Positions 9,221-18,880 of a stretch of 64,000 nucleotides of DNA are shown here, piece after piece; the first letter of the stretch is position 1, and each line of letters begins with the position of its first letter. Below the pieces are notes generated by a model. That model was not told where the DNA came from, ran no database searches, and was given only the letters and a program-made list of their open reading frames with translations. The position numbers were made by a program, and so were the translations under genes. Source of the DNA: Betaproteobacteria bacterium Ga0077540 (GTDB lineage: Bacteria > Pseudomonadota > Gammaproteobacteria > Burkholderiales > Methylophilaceae); assembly GCA_001464125.1 (NCBI GenBank), contig LNEP01000003.1, positions 278,728 through 342,727 of the forward strand, given 5' to 3'.

Positions 9221-10237
9221 ATGGATAAACGTATACCCGTCACACTACTCACTGGCTTTTTAGGTTCAGGCAAAACCACACTACTCAACAAGCTGCTCAG
9301 CCACCCTGGCATGAAAGATACCGCAGTCATCATTAACGAACTGGGTGAAGCTGGCTTGGACCATATTCTTGCGCAAAATGTGGAGAGTAGCTATGTGGCA
9401 GATAACACTGTACTTTTACAAAGTGGTTGCCTGTGCTGCACCTTAAGTAATGAGCTAGCAGACACCATGCGCGATTTGTTTTTTAAACGTGCGATGGAAG
9501 CCATTCCACAGTTTAACCGTCTAGTGATTGAAACCACTGGCATGGCAGACCCGGGACCGATTTTAGGCAACCTGATGAATGAGCCGGTGATTGAATCGGT
9601 GTATCGCTTAGATGCGGTAGTGGTCACGATTGATGCGGTGTATGGCGCAGAACAAATTGACAGCCACTCCGAAGCGCGTAAGCAAGCAGCGGTGGCTGAT
9701 GTGTTACTCATCACAAAAACAGATTTAGCTTCACCTGCACAAGTAGACACACTAAAAGAAAAACTGATTGCGCTGAATCCTGGGGCAACTCAGCATAAAG
9801 TGCTGCATGGTGAAATTGACCCAGACTTTATTGTTGATGTGGGATTATTTGACCCCACGGGCAAGCAGGCTGAGCCGCAACGCTGGCTGCGCGCCCCTGT
9901 CCAGTCGGCAAAACTGCGTGGTATGTTACCCGCAAAATCCAATCACGATGATATCTCCAGTTTTACCGTATTTATGCCCAAACCACTTAACTGGCGTGAT
10001 TTAAAGCCTATCATCCTTAAACTTTGCCAAACCCATGGTGAACAGCTATTGCGACTCAAAGGTATTATCCATGCCGAAGACCAGCCAGCGCCATTGGCTA
10101 TCCATGCCGTGCACTTTACGCCCTATCCACCCACTTTGTTAGAGGGCTGGGACGAAGATGAACCTATTAGTCGGGTAGTATTGATTGGCAAGGGCTTAGA
10201 TGAAGGCGGTATCAGAAAGATGCTGACGCAAATCTAA
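9221..10237 (+). CDS. CobW/COG0523-family GTPase (second copy)
   Basis: A 338-residue G3E-family P-loop GTPase. Walker A reads GSGKTT near residue 18, the metal-binding motif is CLCC near 71, and the guanine-specificity motif is TKTD near 165. A short CobW C-terminal domain follows. It differs clearly from its upstream neighbour and is about 80 residues shorter, so this is not a recent duplication. The 18 bp spacing to the ZigA-like gene suggests shared, zinc-dependent expression. The substrate metal and client are unknown. No terminator is evident before the convergent gene ending at 10271. Confidence 0.88.
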   Translation: MDKRIPVTLLTGFLGSGKTTLLNKLLSHPGMKDTAVIINELGEAGLDHILAQNVESSYVADNTVLLQSGCLCCTLSNELADTMRDLFFKRAMEAIPQFNRLVIETTGMADPGPILGNLMNEPVIESVYRLDAVVVTIDAVYGAEQIDSHSEARKQAAVADVLLITKTDLASPAQVDTLKEKLIALNPGATQHKVLHGEIDPDFIVDVGLFDPTGKQAEPQRWLRAPVQSAKLRGMLPAKSNHDDISSFTVFMPKPLNWRDLKPIILKLCQTHGEQLLRLKGIIHAEDQPAPLAIHAVHFTPYPPTLLEGWDEDEPISRVVLIGKGLDEGGIRKMLTQI

Positions 10238-10270
10238 ATCAGAATTACAGTCCCGTTGTTTGAGCACCAG

Positions 10271-11185
10271 CTATTGCGTTTTATAGTGCGGTCCAAAGAA
10301 CTCTTGCATTAAAAAGTCTTCCAGCTCTGCACTGTCCTCTATCCTAGCTGACTTCATGACTGAGCGACCCAAGCGGTGCGACTCCCACTCAAAATCGCCT
10401 TGGTAATGTTCGCGAATCAAATCGATCATGCGGCGAATCATCACTAGGCGAATATCCTGCCCACTGCGCGCTTCCACCTGAAAAAACTGCATCTTGGCGT
10501 TATTGTAATTATCAGTCCAGCCTTTAAAGCTAAAGCTAGCAGTGTTGGTGGCAGTACTGAGCGTTTTCACCTCAAAAATACCATTGGTACCTACTTTTAG
10601 GTTTTCCATAATGCGCCGGTCACGCTTTTCATCTTCGCTCGGGCCACGCTCTCTGGCAGCCGCTTCGGCATTTTGTTGCGCAGCATAAGACTCCATAGCT
10701 TGACGTTGGGAACGGCGCTGATTCACCATCGCCATCATATCCACTGGCGCTTCGTTTGGTGCCGGCGGTTTATTTGGCGACGGAGGCGGCATTGGCAATG
10801 GACTAGGTGCTGGGCTCGTAAGCACTTCAGGCACTGAAAAATCTTGTGGCTTCGGTTTACTTGGTTTTGCCAGCGGTTTTTTCGCAATCACTTTAGGCGT
10901 TGGTGGCTCAGGTTGTTGCTCTGGCAATGGCGTCGGCTCTGCAATCACCGGCGCAGTCTGTGGCAAAGGGGCCAAATTGACTTCAATGGTCGTTGATTGC
11001 GGAATAGGATTCATCTCTGGTTTAGGGATCACCCAAAACAATAGAATTGCGTGCAGCAACAATGATGCCAGCACAGCCACTAAGGTATTGCGGCTTACAG
11101 TAATCTGTATGGCACGCTCACGGCGGGGCTTGGCAAGAAACTGGTCTGCCGCGTTATCAGAATTGAGTAGAGAGTCTTGCCGCAT
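10271..11185 (-). CDS. TonB-like proline-rich inner-membrane protein of unknown function
   Basis: The protein has the layout of a TonB-type protein: a short basic cytoplasmic N-terminus, one membrane helix (about residues 37-54), a long proline-rich stretch (about 55-140) that could span the periplasm, a charged Gln/Ala/Arg-rich helix (145-195), and a folded C-terminal domain of about 110 residues. The C-terminal domain does not show the usual TonB signature, so coupling to outer-membrane receptors is uncertain. I favour the ATG at 11185, which starts 5 bp after the hrpA stop; a GTG at 11212 overlapping hrpA is the alternative. No exbB or exbD is near. Confidence 0.75.
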   Translation of the reverse strand: MRQDSLLNSDNAADQFLAKPRRERAIQITVSRNTLVAVLASLLLHAILLFWVIPKPEMNPIPQSTTIEVNLAPLPQTAPVIAEPTPLPEQQPEPPTPKVIAKKPLAKPSKPKPQDFSVPEVLTSPAPSPLPMPPPSPNKPPAPNEAPVDMMAMVNQRRSQRQAMESYAAQQNAEAAARERGPSEDEKRDRRIMENLKVGTNGIFEVKTLSTATNTASFSFKGWTDNYNNAKMQFFQVEARSGQDIRLVMIRRMIDLIREHYQGDFEWESHRLGRSVMKSARIEDSAELEDFLMQEFFGPHYKTQ

Positions 11186-11190
11186 ACGCG

Positions 11191-14100
11191 CTAGTTTGTT
11201 AACTCCGACCACACTTTATCTAAGCGTTTGATAGACACAGGCGATGGCGTTCTTAACTCTTGCGCAAACAAGGATACGCGTAGCTCTTCAATCAACCAGC
11301 GATACTCTGCCATGGCAGGTGAAATAGTTTTATTGGCAGCTTGTAGTGCCTGTATCTTATCTTGCCATCGTTGCCAAATCAGCCCAACACTGGCCGCATG
11401 TTTGCCATCACGATCAGGATTGCTGGGTTGTTTTTCAATACGCAGACGCAAGGCTTTCAAATAGCGTGGCACATGCTGCAAATATTCCCACGGTGTTTGA
11501 TTAAAACAACCGCGATACACCAGTAATCTTATTTGCTGCTCGCAATCGCGCTTCAGTCGATTCACCGTAGCAGGCATTTTGGCCTGTTGCTGCACTAATG
11601 CCTGATACTCATTAGCAATCGCTTGTGCTTGCCTTGTCACCGCATCAGTCACTGCCGGCAATCGAGCACGTGCACGCTGTTTTAATTTCATAAAGGCATC
11701 ATTGGTTCTAGGCAAATCGTCCTCACCGATAAACGCGCGGTCAGCGATTGCGGCCAACATATCTTCGCGTAACTCTTCGGGCGAAATGATATTGCGCAGC
11801 AATAAGGCGTACTGATTAAAATTAGGCAACCCTTTTTCCAACTGCTTCATTTGCTCTTTTAACTCAAAGCGCATCAACCGGCAAACACCTTTACGATGAT
11901 TTACGCCAGCCTCAGCAACCGTATCAAACAGTTTGACCGCAACGCTGTCAATTTGGTCTTCCAACGCTGGGTATCCGGTGAGTTGGTGTCCATCTCGGCT
12001 AAAGGTTAAGGTTTCTGGCAGGTCGCCAAAATCCCACTGTTTTAAGTCCGTTTTTTCAATACTGGGCGAGTTTGCCCTAAATGTCAGCTGTGCCGCAGAG
12101 CCCAATTGTTTTTTAAGCGCCAACCAGTCTCGGCCCATGCCCAACTCACGGCCCTTTTCATCTATCACGCTAAAGTTCATGCATAAATGTTCGGGCAATG
12201 CAGATAAATCAAAATCCGACTCTGATAGCTTGAGCGTAGTTTTACGGTGTATGTATTCTGCCAGCGTGGGCAATAAAGTATCTTGAACCGAGTGCTGCTC
12301 CAAAAACCCGGTAACAAACTCAGGCACCGGCACACACACACGCCGGTAAGTTTTAGGCAGTGCTTTAATTAACGCAGTGAGCTTTTCTCGTATCATGCCA
12401 GGCACCAGCCAATCAGCACGTTTGGCATCTAATTGATTCAGCAAAGCCAAAGGCACAGTTGCGGTCACGCCATCCAAAGCATGGCCGGGCTCAAATCGGT
12501 ATTTCAAAGCCAGAGTCGTACCATCCATCTCAAACGTTTCCGGAAACTGTGCTTCAGTTACCCCAGATGCACCATGTCGCATCAACGCATCGCGCGTGAG
12601 ATACAACAACTTAGGATTTAACTTTTCCGCATCTAGGCGCCACTTTTCAAACCCAGCACCATTCACAATGCTATATTGCGCGCTAATTGGCGGGATGACG
12701 GCATCATAAAACGCAAACAATTGATGTTCATCCACCAATACATCCTGGCGACGCGCCTTGTGCTCCAATTCTTCAACTTCCGCAATCATGCGTCGATTAG
12801 CATCAAAAAATGCGCCTCTGGTATCAAACTCCATATTGGCTAGCGCCTCACGAATAAAAATCTCGCGAGATTCCACTGGATTAATTGGACCGTAATGTAC
12901 GCGTCGTTTGGGAATGATGGTCAGGCCATACAAGCTCAAACGTTCCCAAGCTATCACTTGCGCCAGTTTTCGATCCCAACGCGGATCACTATAGTGACTT
13001 TGCGTTAAGCCGCGTGCCAATGGCTCAATCCAATCCGGCTCGATTTTCGCTATACAACGTGCATATAACTTGGTGGTGTCTACCAGTTCTGCGGCCATCA
13101 CCCATTTAGGGCGCGTTTTCTTCAAGCACGAACCAGGCGCAATATGAAAGCGAATACCACGTGCACCCGCATAGGAATCACTCTCGCCATCTTTAAAACC
13201 GATATTGCCCAGCAAACCGGCCAAAAGAGACTTGTGTATCTGCTCATAATTGGCCTCTTTGTCGTTGAATTTAAACTGCATCTCTTCAACAATATCCAGC
13301 AGTTGCCCATGCAGCTCTCGCCACTCTTTTAAGCGTAAAAATGACAAGAAATTGGCATGGCACTGATTGAGCAAATCTTTATTCGATTTTTTGTGCTTGA
13401 GCGCATGGTCAAACCAATCCCATAGTTTGAGGTAGCTCATAAAGTCTGAACCTTCACCTGCAAATTTTGCATGGGCATTGTCAGCCGCTTCGCGCTTATC
13501 CATGGGGCGTTCGCGTGGGTCTTGTATGCTAAGAACGCTCGCAATTACCAATATCTCTTTGAGACAACCTTCACGCTTGGCCGCTAGGATCATACGCCCT
13601 ACACGTGGGTCTAGAGGTAGCTTAGCCAACTGTAAACCAATCTCGGTGATTTGACGTTGTTCATTGACTGCACCCAACTCTTGCAGCAATAAGTAACCAT
13701 CAGCTATCAGGCGTGTGCTTGGCGCTTCTATAAACGGGAACTCAGCCACATCGCCTAAGCGTAACGCTGCCATGCGCAAAATCACCGAAGCCAAAGAACT
13801 GCGTAAAATTTCCGGTTCGGTAAACGCTGGGCGGCTATTAAAATCTTCTTCGGAATAGAGTCGCACACAGATACCGTTAGATACTCGGCCACATCGCCCT
13901 GCGCGTTGCTTAGCGGCTGCTTGGCTAATTTTCTCAATTTGTAACTGCTCAACTTTAGCACGAGGACTGTAACGATTAACGCGCGCCAAGCCCGCATCAA
14001 TCACATATTTAATGCCAGGCACTGTTAATGAAGTTTCCGCAACGTTAGTCGCTAAAACTATGCGGCGGGTACTGTGGCTTTTAAAGATTTTCTGCTGATC

Positions 14101-15222
14101 TTCAATAGATAAGCGTGCAAACAAGGGTAGCACTTCAATGTGTTTGAGCTTGGCTGAGCGACCTTGGTATTTACGCAAATGGTCGGCCACGTCGCGGATT
14201 TCACGCTCGCCAGGCAGAAACACCAAAATATCGCCATCCCCCTGCCGCAACAAATCATCGGCCGCATCTAAAATCGCTTCTTCAATGGCTTCTTCTTCGT
14301 CGTCTTCTTCTAACCAACGCGCTTCTGTTTTAGCTTTGCGCGCAATCCCAAACACAGTATCGTCATCTAGATCAAATTGCGCATTTTCAGCTTCAGCGAT
14401 TTCTTTTGCACGGAAACCCGCCTTACCCAAGGGGCGGTAACGCACCTCCACTGGATAAGTACGACCAGATACCTCAATAATCGGCGCACCCACAAAGTGA
14501 TTGGAAAACCGCTCGGCATCAATGGTGGCCGAAGTCACAATGACTTTTAAATCGGGGCGTTTGGGGAGTAATTGTTTGAGATACCCCAGCAGGAAATCAA
14601 TGTTTAAACTGCGCTCATGTGCCTCATCGATAATGATGGTGTCATAGGCATTGAGAAATTTATCGCCCTGCGTTTCTGCTAGCAATATCCCATCGGTCAT
14701 CAATTTGATATAGCTGGATTCTGACAACTTATCGTTGAAGCGTACTTTGTAACCTACCGTCTGACCAAGCGGCGAGTTAAGCTCCTGCGCAATTCGACTG
14801 GCCACAGAACGTGCAGCAATCCGTCGTGGTTGGGTATGGCCGATCAATCCTGATACACCACGGCCTAATTCCAAACATATTTTAGGTAGCTGGGTGGTCT
14901 TACCAGAACCGGTCTCACCACACACAATGACCACTTGATGCTGCTGAATGGCGGCTGCAATCTCATTTTTTTTACCACTGACCGGTAGCTCCAGCGGATA
15001 TTCTGGCTTAGGCAATTGCGCTAATCGCTGTTGGTATTGCTGGATAGATTTCTGCACCGCATTGGCAATATCCACCAACGATTTTTCAACTGGCTTTTGC
15101 TGTTTAAGTAAATCTTTAGCTTGTTGCAAGCGACGACGCAACACAAAGCGATGCACCAGCATACAGGCTGGCAATTGCTTTTCTAATTGGGAGATAAGTT
15201 GAGAGGGATTGATTTGGCTCAT
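11191..15222 (-). CDS. hrpA: ATP-dependent RNA helicase HrpA (DEAH box)
   Basis: HrpA unwinds RNA; in E. coli it helps to rescue stalled ribosomes. The 1343-residue length matches full-length HrpA. Motif I is CGETGSGKTT at 101-110, the DEAH box is in IIDEAHERSLN near 200, and motif VI reads QRAGRCGR near 440. The helicase-associated and OB-fold regions follow, then the long C-terminal extension typical of HrpA (DUF3418). A 6-bp stem hairpin lies 3 bp before the ATG and no clear Shine-Dalgarno sequence is visible. The next gene downstream starts within a few bases of the stop. Confidence 0.95.
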   Translation of the reverse strand: MSQINPSQLISQLEKQLPACMLVHRFVLRRRLQQAKDLLKQQKPVEKSLVDIANAVQKSIQQYQQRLAQLPKPEYPLELPVSGKKNEIAAAIQQHQVVIVCGETGSGKTTQLPKICLELGRGVSGLIGHTQPRRIAARSVASRIAQELNSPLGQTVGYKVRFNDKLSESSYIKLMTDGILLAETQGDKFLNAYDTIIIDEAHERSLNIDFLLGYLKQLLPKRPDLKVIVTSATIDAERFSNHFVGAPIIEVSGRTYPVEVRYRPLGKAGFRAKEIAEAENAQFDLDDDTVFGIARKAKTEARWLEEDDEEEAIEEAILDAADDLLRQGDGDILVFLPGEREIRDVADHLRKYQGRSAKLKHIEVLPLFARLSIEDQQKIFKSHSTRRIVLATNVAETSLTVPGIKYVIDAGLARVNRYSPRAKVEQLQIEKISQAAAKQRAGRCGRVSNGICVRLYSEEDFNSRPAFTEPEILRSSLASVILRMAALRLGDVAEFPFIEAPSTRLIADGYLLLQELGAVNEQRQITEIGLQLAKLPLDPRVGRMILAAKREGCLKEILVIASVLSIQDPRERPMDKREAADNAHAKFAGEGSDFMSYLKLWDWFDHALKHKKSNKDLLNQCHANFLSFLRLKEWRELHGQLLDIVEEMQFKFNDKEANYEQIHKSLLAGLLGNIGFKDGESDSYAGARGIRFHIAPGSCLKKTRPKWVMAAELVDTTKLYARCIAKIEPDWIEPLARGLTQSHYSDPRWDRKLAQVIAWERLSLYGLTIIPKRRVHYGPINPVESREIFIREALANMEFDTRGAFFDANRRMIAEVEELEHKARRQDVLVDEHQLFAFYDAVIPPISAQYSIVNGAGFEKWRLDAEKLNPKLLYLTRDALMRHGASGVTEAQFPETFEMDGTTLALKYRFEPGHALDGVTATVPLALLNQLDAKRADWLVPGMIREKLTALIKALPKTYRRVCVPVPEFVTGFLEQHSVQDTLLPTLAEYIHRKTTLKLSESDFDLSALPEHLCMNFSVIDEKGRELGMGRDWLALKKQLGSAAQLTFRANSPSIEKTDLKQWDFGDLPETLTFSRDGHQLTGYPALEDQIDSVAVKLFDTVAEAGVNHRKGVCRLMRFELKEQMKQLEKGLPNFNQYALLLRNIISPEELREDMLAAIADRAFIGEDDLPRTNDAFMKLKQRARARLPAVTDAVTRQAQAIANEYQALVQQQAKMPATVNRLKRDCEQQIRLLVYRGCFNQTPWEYLQHVPRYLKALRLRIEKQPSNPDRDGKHAASVGLIWQRWQDKIQALQAANKTISPAMAEYRWLIEELRVSLFAQELRTPSPVSIKRLDKVWSELTN

Positions 15223-15225
15223 AAA

Positions 15226-15244
15226 GGCGTGATTTTAACACGCC
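15226..15244 (-). terminator. Short hairpin directly before the hrpA start
   Basis: GGCGTG and CACGCC form a 6-bp stem with a 7-base loop. On the minus strand it is followed by TTT and then the hrpA ATG. It could be a weak terminator for the secreted-protein gene upstream, or a structure that hides the hrpA ribosome-binding region. The run of T is too short for confidence. Confidence 0.4.
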
Positions 15245-15277
15245 AGATATGAATGCATGATGGTGGCATTTGCCGCT

Positions 15278-15712
15278 TTACTTTCTGACGCAATCTTCTT
15301 GACCCGTGTTACCGCCTTTAAATTCCGGCTCAAAATAAAATTTGTGAAAATGCAGTTTGCCTTGCTTGTCTTGCGTAAAGCGGGCAATCCCAGTTCCGTA
15401 GTCTTTAGTGCTTTGATCAGTAAGCGCAAAGTGCATGGCGGCTACATCGCCATTGGCTGCAGCATGACCTAAGTAGGTCCCGTAACCTGGTACTTTCAAC
15501 TTAAAATCATAACTGGCATAAGGGCCTTTGCTATGCTCAGGCTTTAATTGCATGGTGACGGTACCCGTGTATTTGCCTTCGTGGGCATCGTCTCCTGTGC
15601 AAGTATAAACACCACTAAAATCTTGGTAGGGCTGCGCCGGTTTGGGGATGGTTTTTTCTGCAAACGCAAGTTGTGTGATCATTGAGAGAATCAAGGCTAA
15701 TAATGTCTTCAT
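15278..15712 (-). CDS. Secreted hypothetical protein
   Basis: I do not recognise the family. The first 18 residues (MKTLLALILSMITQLAFA) form a typical Sec signal peptide, so the mature protein of about 125 residues should be periplasmic or secreted. It is rich in Gly, Tyr, Lys and His and predicted to be mostly beta, with a Cys in the stretch VYTCTGDD and a Cys near the C-terminus (EDCVRK) that could form a disulfide. The start at 15712 has AGGAAA at good spacing; an ATG eight codons upstream is less likely. It lies alone between hrpA and the PEP-CTERM operon. Confidence 0.75.
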   Translation of the reverse strand: MKTLLALILSMITQLAFAEKTIPKPAQPYQDFSGVYTCTGDDAHEGKYTGTVTMQLKPEHSKGPYASYDFKLKVPGYGTYLGHAAANGDVAAMHFALTDQSTKDYGTGIARFTQDKQGKLHFHKFYFEPEFKGGNTGQEDCVRK

Positions 15713-15763
15713 TGCTGGTTTCCTGTTTTGTTTCATGCATGATACGACACAATTTTATAGGCA

Positions 15764-15798
15764 TAAATAAAAACGGACGCACACATTGTGTACGTCCG
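15764..15798 (-). terminator. Rho-independent terminator of the nuclease/nucleotidase/PEP-CTERM operon
   Basis: A strong stem (CGGACGCACAC pairing with GTGTACGTCCG, one mismatch) with a short loop at 15774-15798 is followed on the minus strand by TTTTTATTTA. It lies 26 bp after the stop of the last PEP-CTERM gene. Confidence 0.85.
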
Positions 15799-15823
15799 CA
15801 ATTTTGTAAGGCTTGCTGATTGA

Positions 15824-16528
15824 TTAAGCTTGTTTGCGACGGCTAGCAAAACCCATTAAACCTAACCCAGCTAAAAACATAGCATAGGTTTCTGGCTCAG
15901 GCACCACTGCCACATTGTCAAACCACAAGGCTGAAGTCACGTTGTAGTCGTTTACATCCACCACACCAAAAGCCAATGTCACAGAGGATGCAGCATCAAA
16001 CGTTTGACTAAAAGTTTGAAAACCTGTGGTGAAGGCGTAAGGCAATGAACTGCTGCTTGCATCGCTAGGTGCAGCCAATTGCGTTAAATTACCGTTGATG
16101 CTGACAAATGCATAATCTGCACCGCTGCTGGTTTCGTTAGTAAAGAAGTTCCAATTAAATGTTAGGGTATCGCCCGCATTCACATTAAAGGTTTGCTTGA
16201 GCACTGAACCTTCAAACGCAAAGTTTTCTTGTACATTTAATGTACCCATGGCAATACCAATAAAATCTTCAATACCACCCACCACACCAGTTTCTGCAGC
16301 CGCAGTGCCAGAGGCATTGAAGGCACCAGCAGACTCAGGAAAGTCATCTTCAAAATCCACAGATGCGGTGGTCATCAAAATAGCACCAGCTTGCAAATTC
16401 ACATCGCCTAACGCGTTCCAACCATTTAAGCCATTGGTAAAACTACCGTTGGTGACCGCCATTGCATTGCCTGCAAATACCATCGCCAATGTTGCGGCTA
16501 TTGTAATCCCTTGTTTTTTCATGTTCAT
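15824..16528 (-). CDS. PEP-CTERM sorting domain protein
   Basis: A secreted protein of 234 residues with an N-terminal signal peptide (about 1-24) and a C-terminal PEP-CTERM signal: a VPEPETYA motif, a hydrophobic helix, then a basic RRK tail. Such tails are recognised and cleaved by exosortase, usually in bacteria that make an exopolysaccharide. The middle part looks like a beta-sandwich (carbohydrate-binding-like, with NGSFTNGLNGW near the mature N-terminus); its ligand is unknown. AAGGA six bases before the ATG supports the start. It follows the 5'-nucleotidase gene by 32 bp and ends the operon. Confidence 0.9.
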   Translation of the reverse strand: MNMKKQGITIAATLAMVFAGNAMAVTNGSFTNGLNGWNALGDVNLQAGAILMTTASVDFEDDFPESAGAFNASGTAAAETGVVGGIEDFIGIAMGTLNVQENFAFEGSVLKQTFNVNAGDTLTFNWNFFTNETSSGADYAFVSINGNLTQLAAPSDASSSSLPYAFTTGFQTFSQTFDAASSVTLAFGVVDVNDYNVTSALWFDNVAVVPEPETYAMFLAGLGLMGFASRRKQA

Positions 16529-16560
16529 GATTCGTCCTTTTAATCTAAAAATGGATGCTA

Positions 16561-18852
16561 TTAATTAAAGTCACGTGCTGCTGAGAGTTGGTGTGCTACC
16601 AAGCCTCTAAGCGTTACTAGCGGTCGGAAGCCAGCTGCGCCACTTGGGCCATCGGTATCTATTTGCACACTCACGCCACCTGTGATGTCTACTAAACGTA
16701 CATAGCCATCTGCAACGGGTGTCGCCCCTGCGTAACCTGCTTTATTTAATACAGTGGATAAACTTAATTTGTCTGCATACAGGGTGAAATCCGTAACGGT
16801 ATCGCCAGCATCACGCATGTCGTTGTAAACAAAGGTATCGGCACCTGCACCACCAGTTAGCGTATCTGCACCTGCCCCACCAACCAATATGTCGTTACCA
16901 TTGGTACCAGCCAAAGTATCGCGACCAGCAGTACCTGTTTTGGTCACCCCTGTTGTTGCAGCAGCAATCGCGGTATCTATCAAACGGCCTTGGGTATCGT
17001 ATTGATTCTCCAAACCATAAGCATTGTTGGTAATTTCATCGCCATCAGCATTACTCAATCGGCCAAGACCACCAGCAGCTTTGGGTGTTTGAATGTAGTT
17101 GGCTAAGGCTTCTTGGTAAGTAATAGTGAATGGGCTGTTCTCAAACACTACGCTGTTGGCAGCAAATGGATACCCATCACCACCGTTGGCGGTGAAATCA
17201 ATGGTCGCAAATGAGAATGTACGTGTCGTGTTCACCACCACACCGTTATCAATCAGTACCGTGCCGTCATCTAACACCACGCGCAAAATGCGGTTACCTG
17301 TGCCAACCGTGCTGCGCGCTGTATTTAAGCTGTTGTACGTCACTTGCATACCAGAGATTTGCGCATAACGACCATTGGCGCGGCCCGTCGGGCTGGTATC
17401 AGCATAAGCGTGCTCTAAAATATCTTTGAGCTGCGTTGCGTTCATGCTGGGGGCGCGTTTCACCAAGTTGGTGAAGGGCAACACATTAAACGTATCCCCA
17501 ACCGAGACATTGCCTGCCGCAGCAATATTGGTGCGGATGCCGCCACCATTTTGAATGGCCACATCGGCATTACCCGCAAAGCGCATGGCATCCGCCACCA
17601 AGTTACCCAAGCCTGTTTCAGCATTACGCACGCCCGCCACAAACACGCAAGGCAGTGCCGCACAAGTGGTGTGCGTTGGGCCATTTAGCTTGGTTGCTGT
17701 GGTGCCAATAATTTGGGCATTTAAAGCCGCAATATAGTTGCTGACTGGGGTAATGACGCTGCTGAACAACGCTGGGTCACCTGTCACTTTATCTGCGTCT
17801 GCAGCTGCACCGGTCACGCGTATCATACGTGTGCTATCAATGCTGGTGAGCGCACCCGTGGTGTCGTCAATCGTCAGATTTACTTCACCCACATAGCGGT
17901 TACCAAAATGACCCGTTAGCACTGGCACTTGCTTGCCAGTTAAGTCTGTTGCATACACTGGATGAGTATTAAAGGTAGGGGCAACACCGCCGTTGATGAC
18001 CAAATCGTCAGGGTCAGTCATCAACTCATGACCACCACCTGACACCACCAAATCCACACCTGTCAGCGCGGGCACAACGGTATTGATTTCATTGGCCGCA
18101 TTTTGTAAGTGACTGATTAATACAATCATGTTCACGCCATCACTTTTCAGGCGATCTACTTCAGATTGAATAAGCGGTACCAAAGCGAGTAGATTTTGCT
18201 GCTCGGTATTACTTGCGCTGTAGCCAATTAAGTTCACAGTACCTGGGGATGAAATAGATGGCAGCAACGGCGTTGTTGCGCCCACAATCCCAATTTTTTT
18301 ACCACCAGTGGTGGTCACCACTTTGGATGGAGCCACCACACCTGCCGTTTTGAGGCTGGCAAATTCTGGGGTTGCATCAAAATTGAGGTTGGTTGATAGA
18401 TAGGTAGTGCCGGTTACTTTGGCATAACGTGCTGCTAAGGTTGGGCCAAGGTCAAATTCATGATTACCAAATACAGTGGCATCAAAACCAATTTGACGCA
18501 TGGCAATGGCATCATAAAAATCTTGACCACCATCTGTATAGGCAGTGGCCAAATTGTCTAGACTAGCAGTAAAACGTGGGCCTGGCAGAAATGCGTCCCC
18601 TGCATTGAGTTTTAATACAAAACGGCCATTACTTGCCGCAGCAGCTTGGGCATTTTGCATCACGGTGGCTAAGCGGTCGATACCACCATAAAATGAAATG
18701 GCCTGCCCTGCGTTATCACGCAAGTTACCTTGTGCCGAGAGCAACCAACTTTCCTGATCGCCCACATGTAATAAAGTCACACCTTCTGCCAATGCTGTAT
18801 TGGCAGCAAATAGCATGGTGATGCTGAATGCTAATGTTTTGATTCTTAACAT
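16561..18852 (-). CDS. Secreted 5'-nucleotidase/metallophosphatase with RTX C-terminal module
   Basis: It is predicted to remove phosphate from extracellular nucleotides. Order of parts: signal peptide (1-23), calcineurin-like metallophosphatase domain (about 25-330, with GNHEFDLG, SHLQN and GGGHEL metal-binding motifs), 5'-nucleotidase C-terminal domain (about 370-600, with QNGGGIRTN), then RTX nonapeptides (GGAGADTLTGGAGADTF) and a tail of about 120 residues. The first metal motif is HVGDQES, unlike the usual DxHG form. The start at 18852 is preceded by AAGGAAA; an ATG 18 codons upstream would spoil the signal peptide. The protein carries both a Sec signal and an RTX tail. The RTX tail is closely similar to that of the nuclease encoded upstream. 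Confidence 0.92.
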   Translation of the reverse strand: MLRIKTLAFSITMLFAANTALAEGVTLLHVGDQESWLLSAQGNLRDNAGQAISFYGGIDRLATVMQNAQAAAASNGRFVLKLNAGDAFLPGPRFTASLDNLATAYTDGGQDFYDAIAMRQIGFDATVFGNHEFDLGPTLAARYAKVTGTTYLSTNLNFDATPEFASLKTAGVVAPSKVVTTTGGKKIGIVGATTPLLPSISSPGTVNLIGYSASNTEQQNLLALVPLIQSEVDRLKSDGVNMIVLISHLQNAANEINTVVPALTGVDLVVSGGGHELMTDPDDLVINGGVAPTFNTHPVYATDLTGKQVPVLTGHFGNRYVGEVNLTIDDTTGALTSIDSTRMIRVTGAAADADKVTGDPALFSSVITPVSNYIAALNAQIIGTTATKLNGPTHTTCAALPCVFVAGVRNAETGLGNLVADAMRFAGNADVAIQNGGGIRTNIAAAGNVSVGDTFNVLPFTNLVKRAPSMNATQLKDILEHAYADTSPTGRANGRYAQISGMQVTYNSLNTARSTVGTGNRILRVVLDDGTVLIDNGVVVNTTRTFSFATIDFTANGGDGYPFAANSVVFENSPFTITYQEALANYIQTPKAAGGLGRLSNADGDEITNNAYGLENQYDTQGRLIDTAIAAATTGVTKTGTAGRDTLAGTNGNDILVGGAGADTLTGGAGADTFVYNDMRDAGDTVTDFTLYADKLSLSTVLNKAGYAGATPVADGYVRLVDITGGVSVQIDTDGPSGAAGFRPLVTLRGLVAHQLSAARDFN

Positions 18853-18880
18853 ACGATTTCCTTTAAATGAATTTTGTAGA

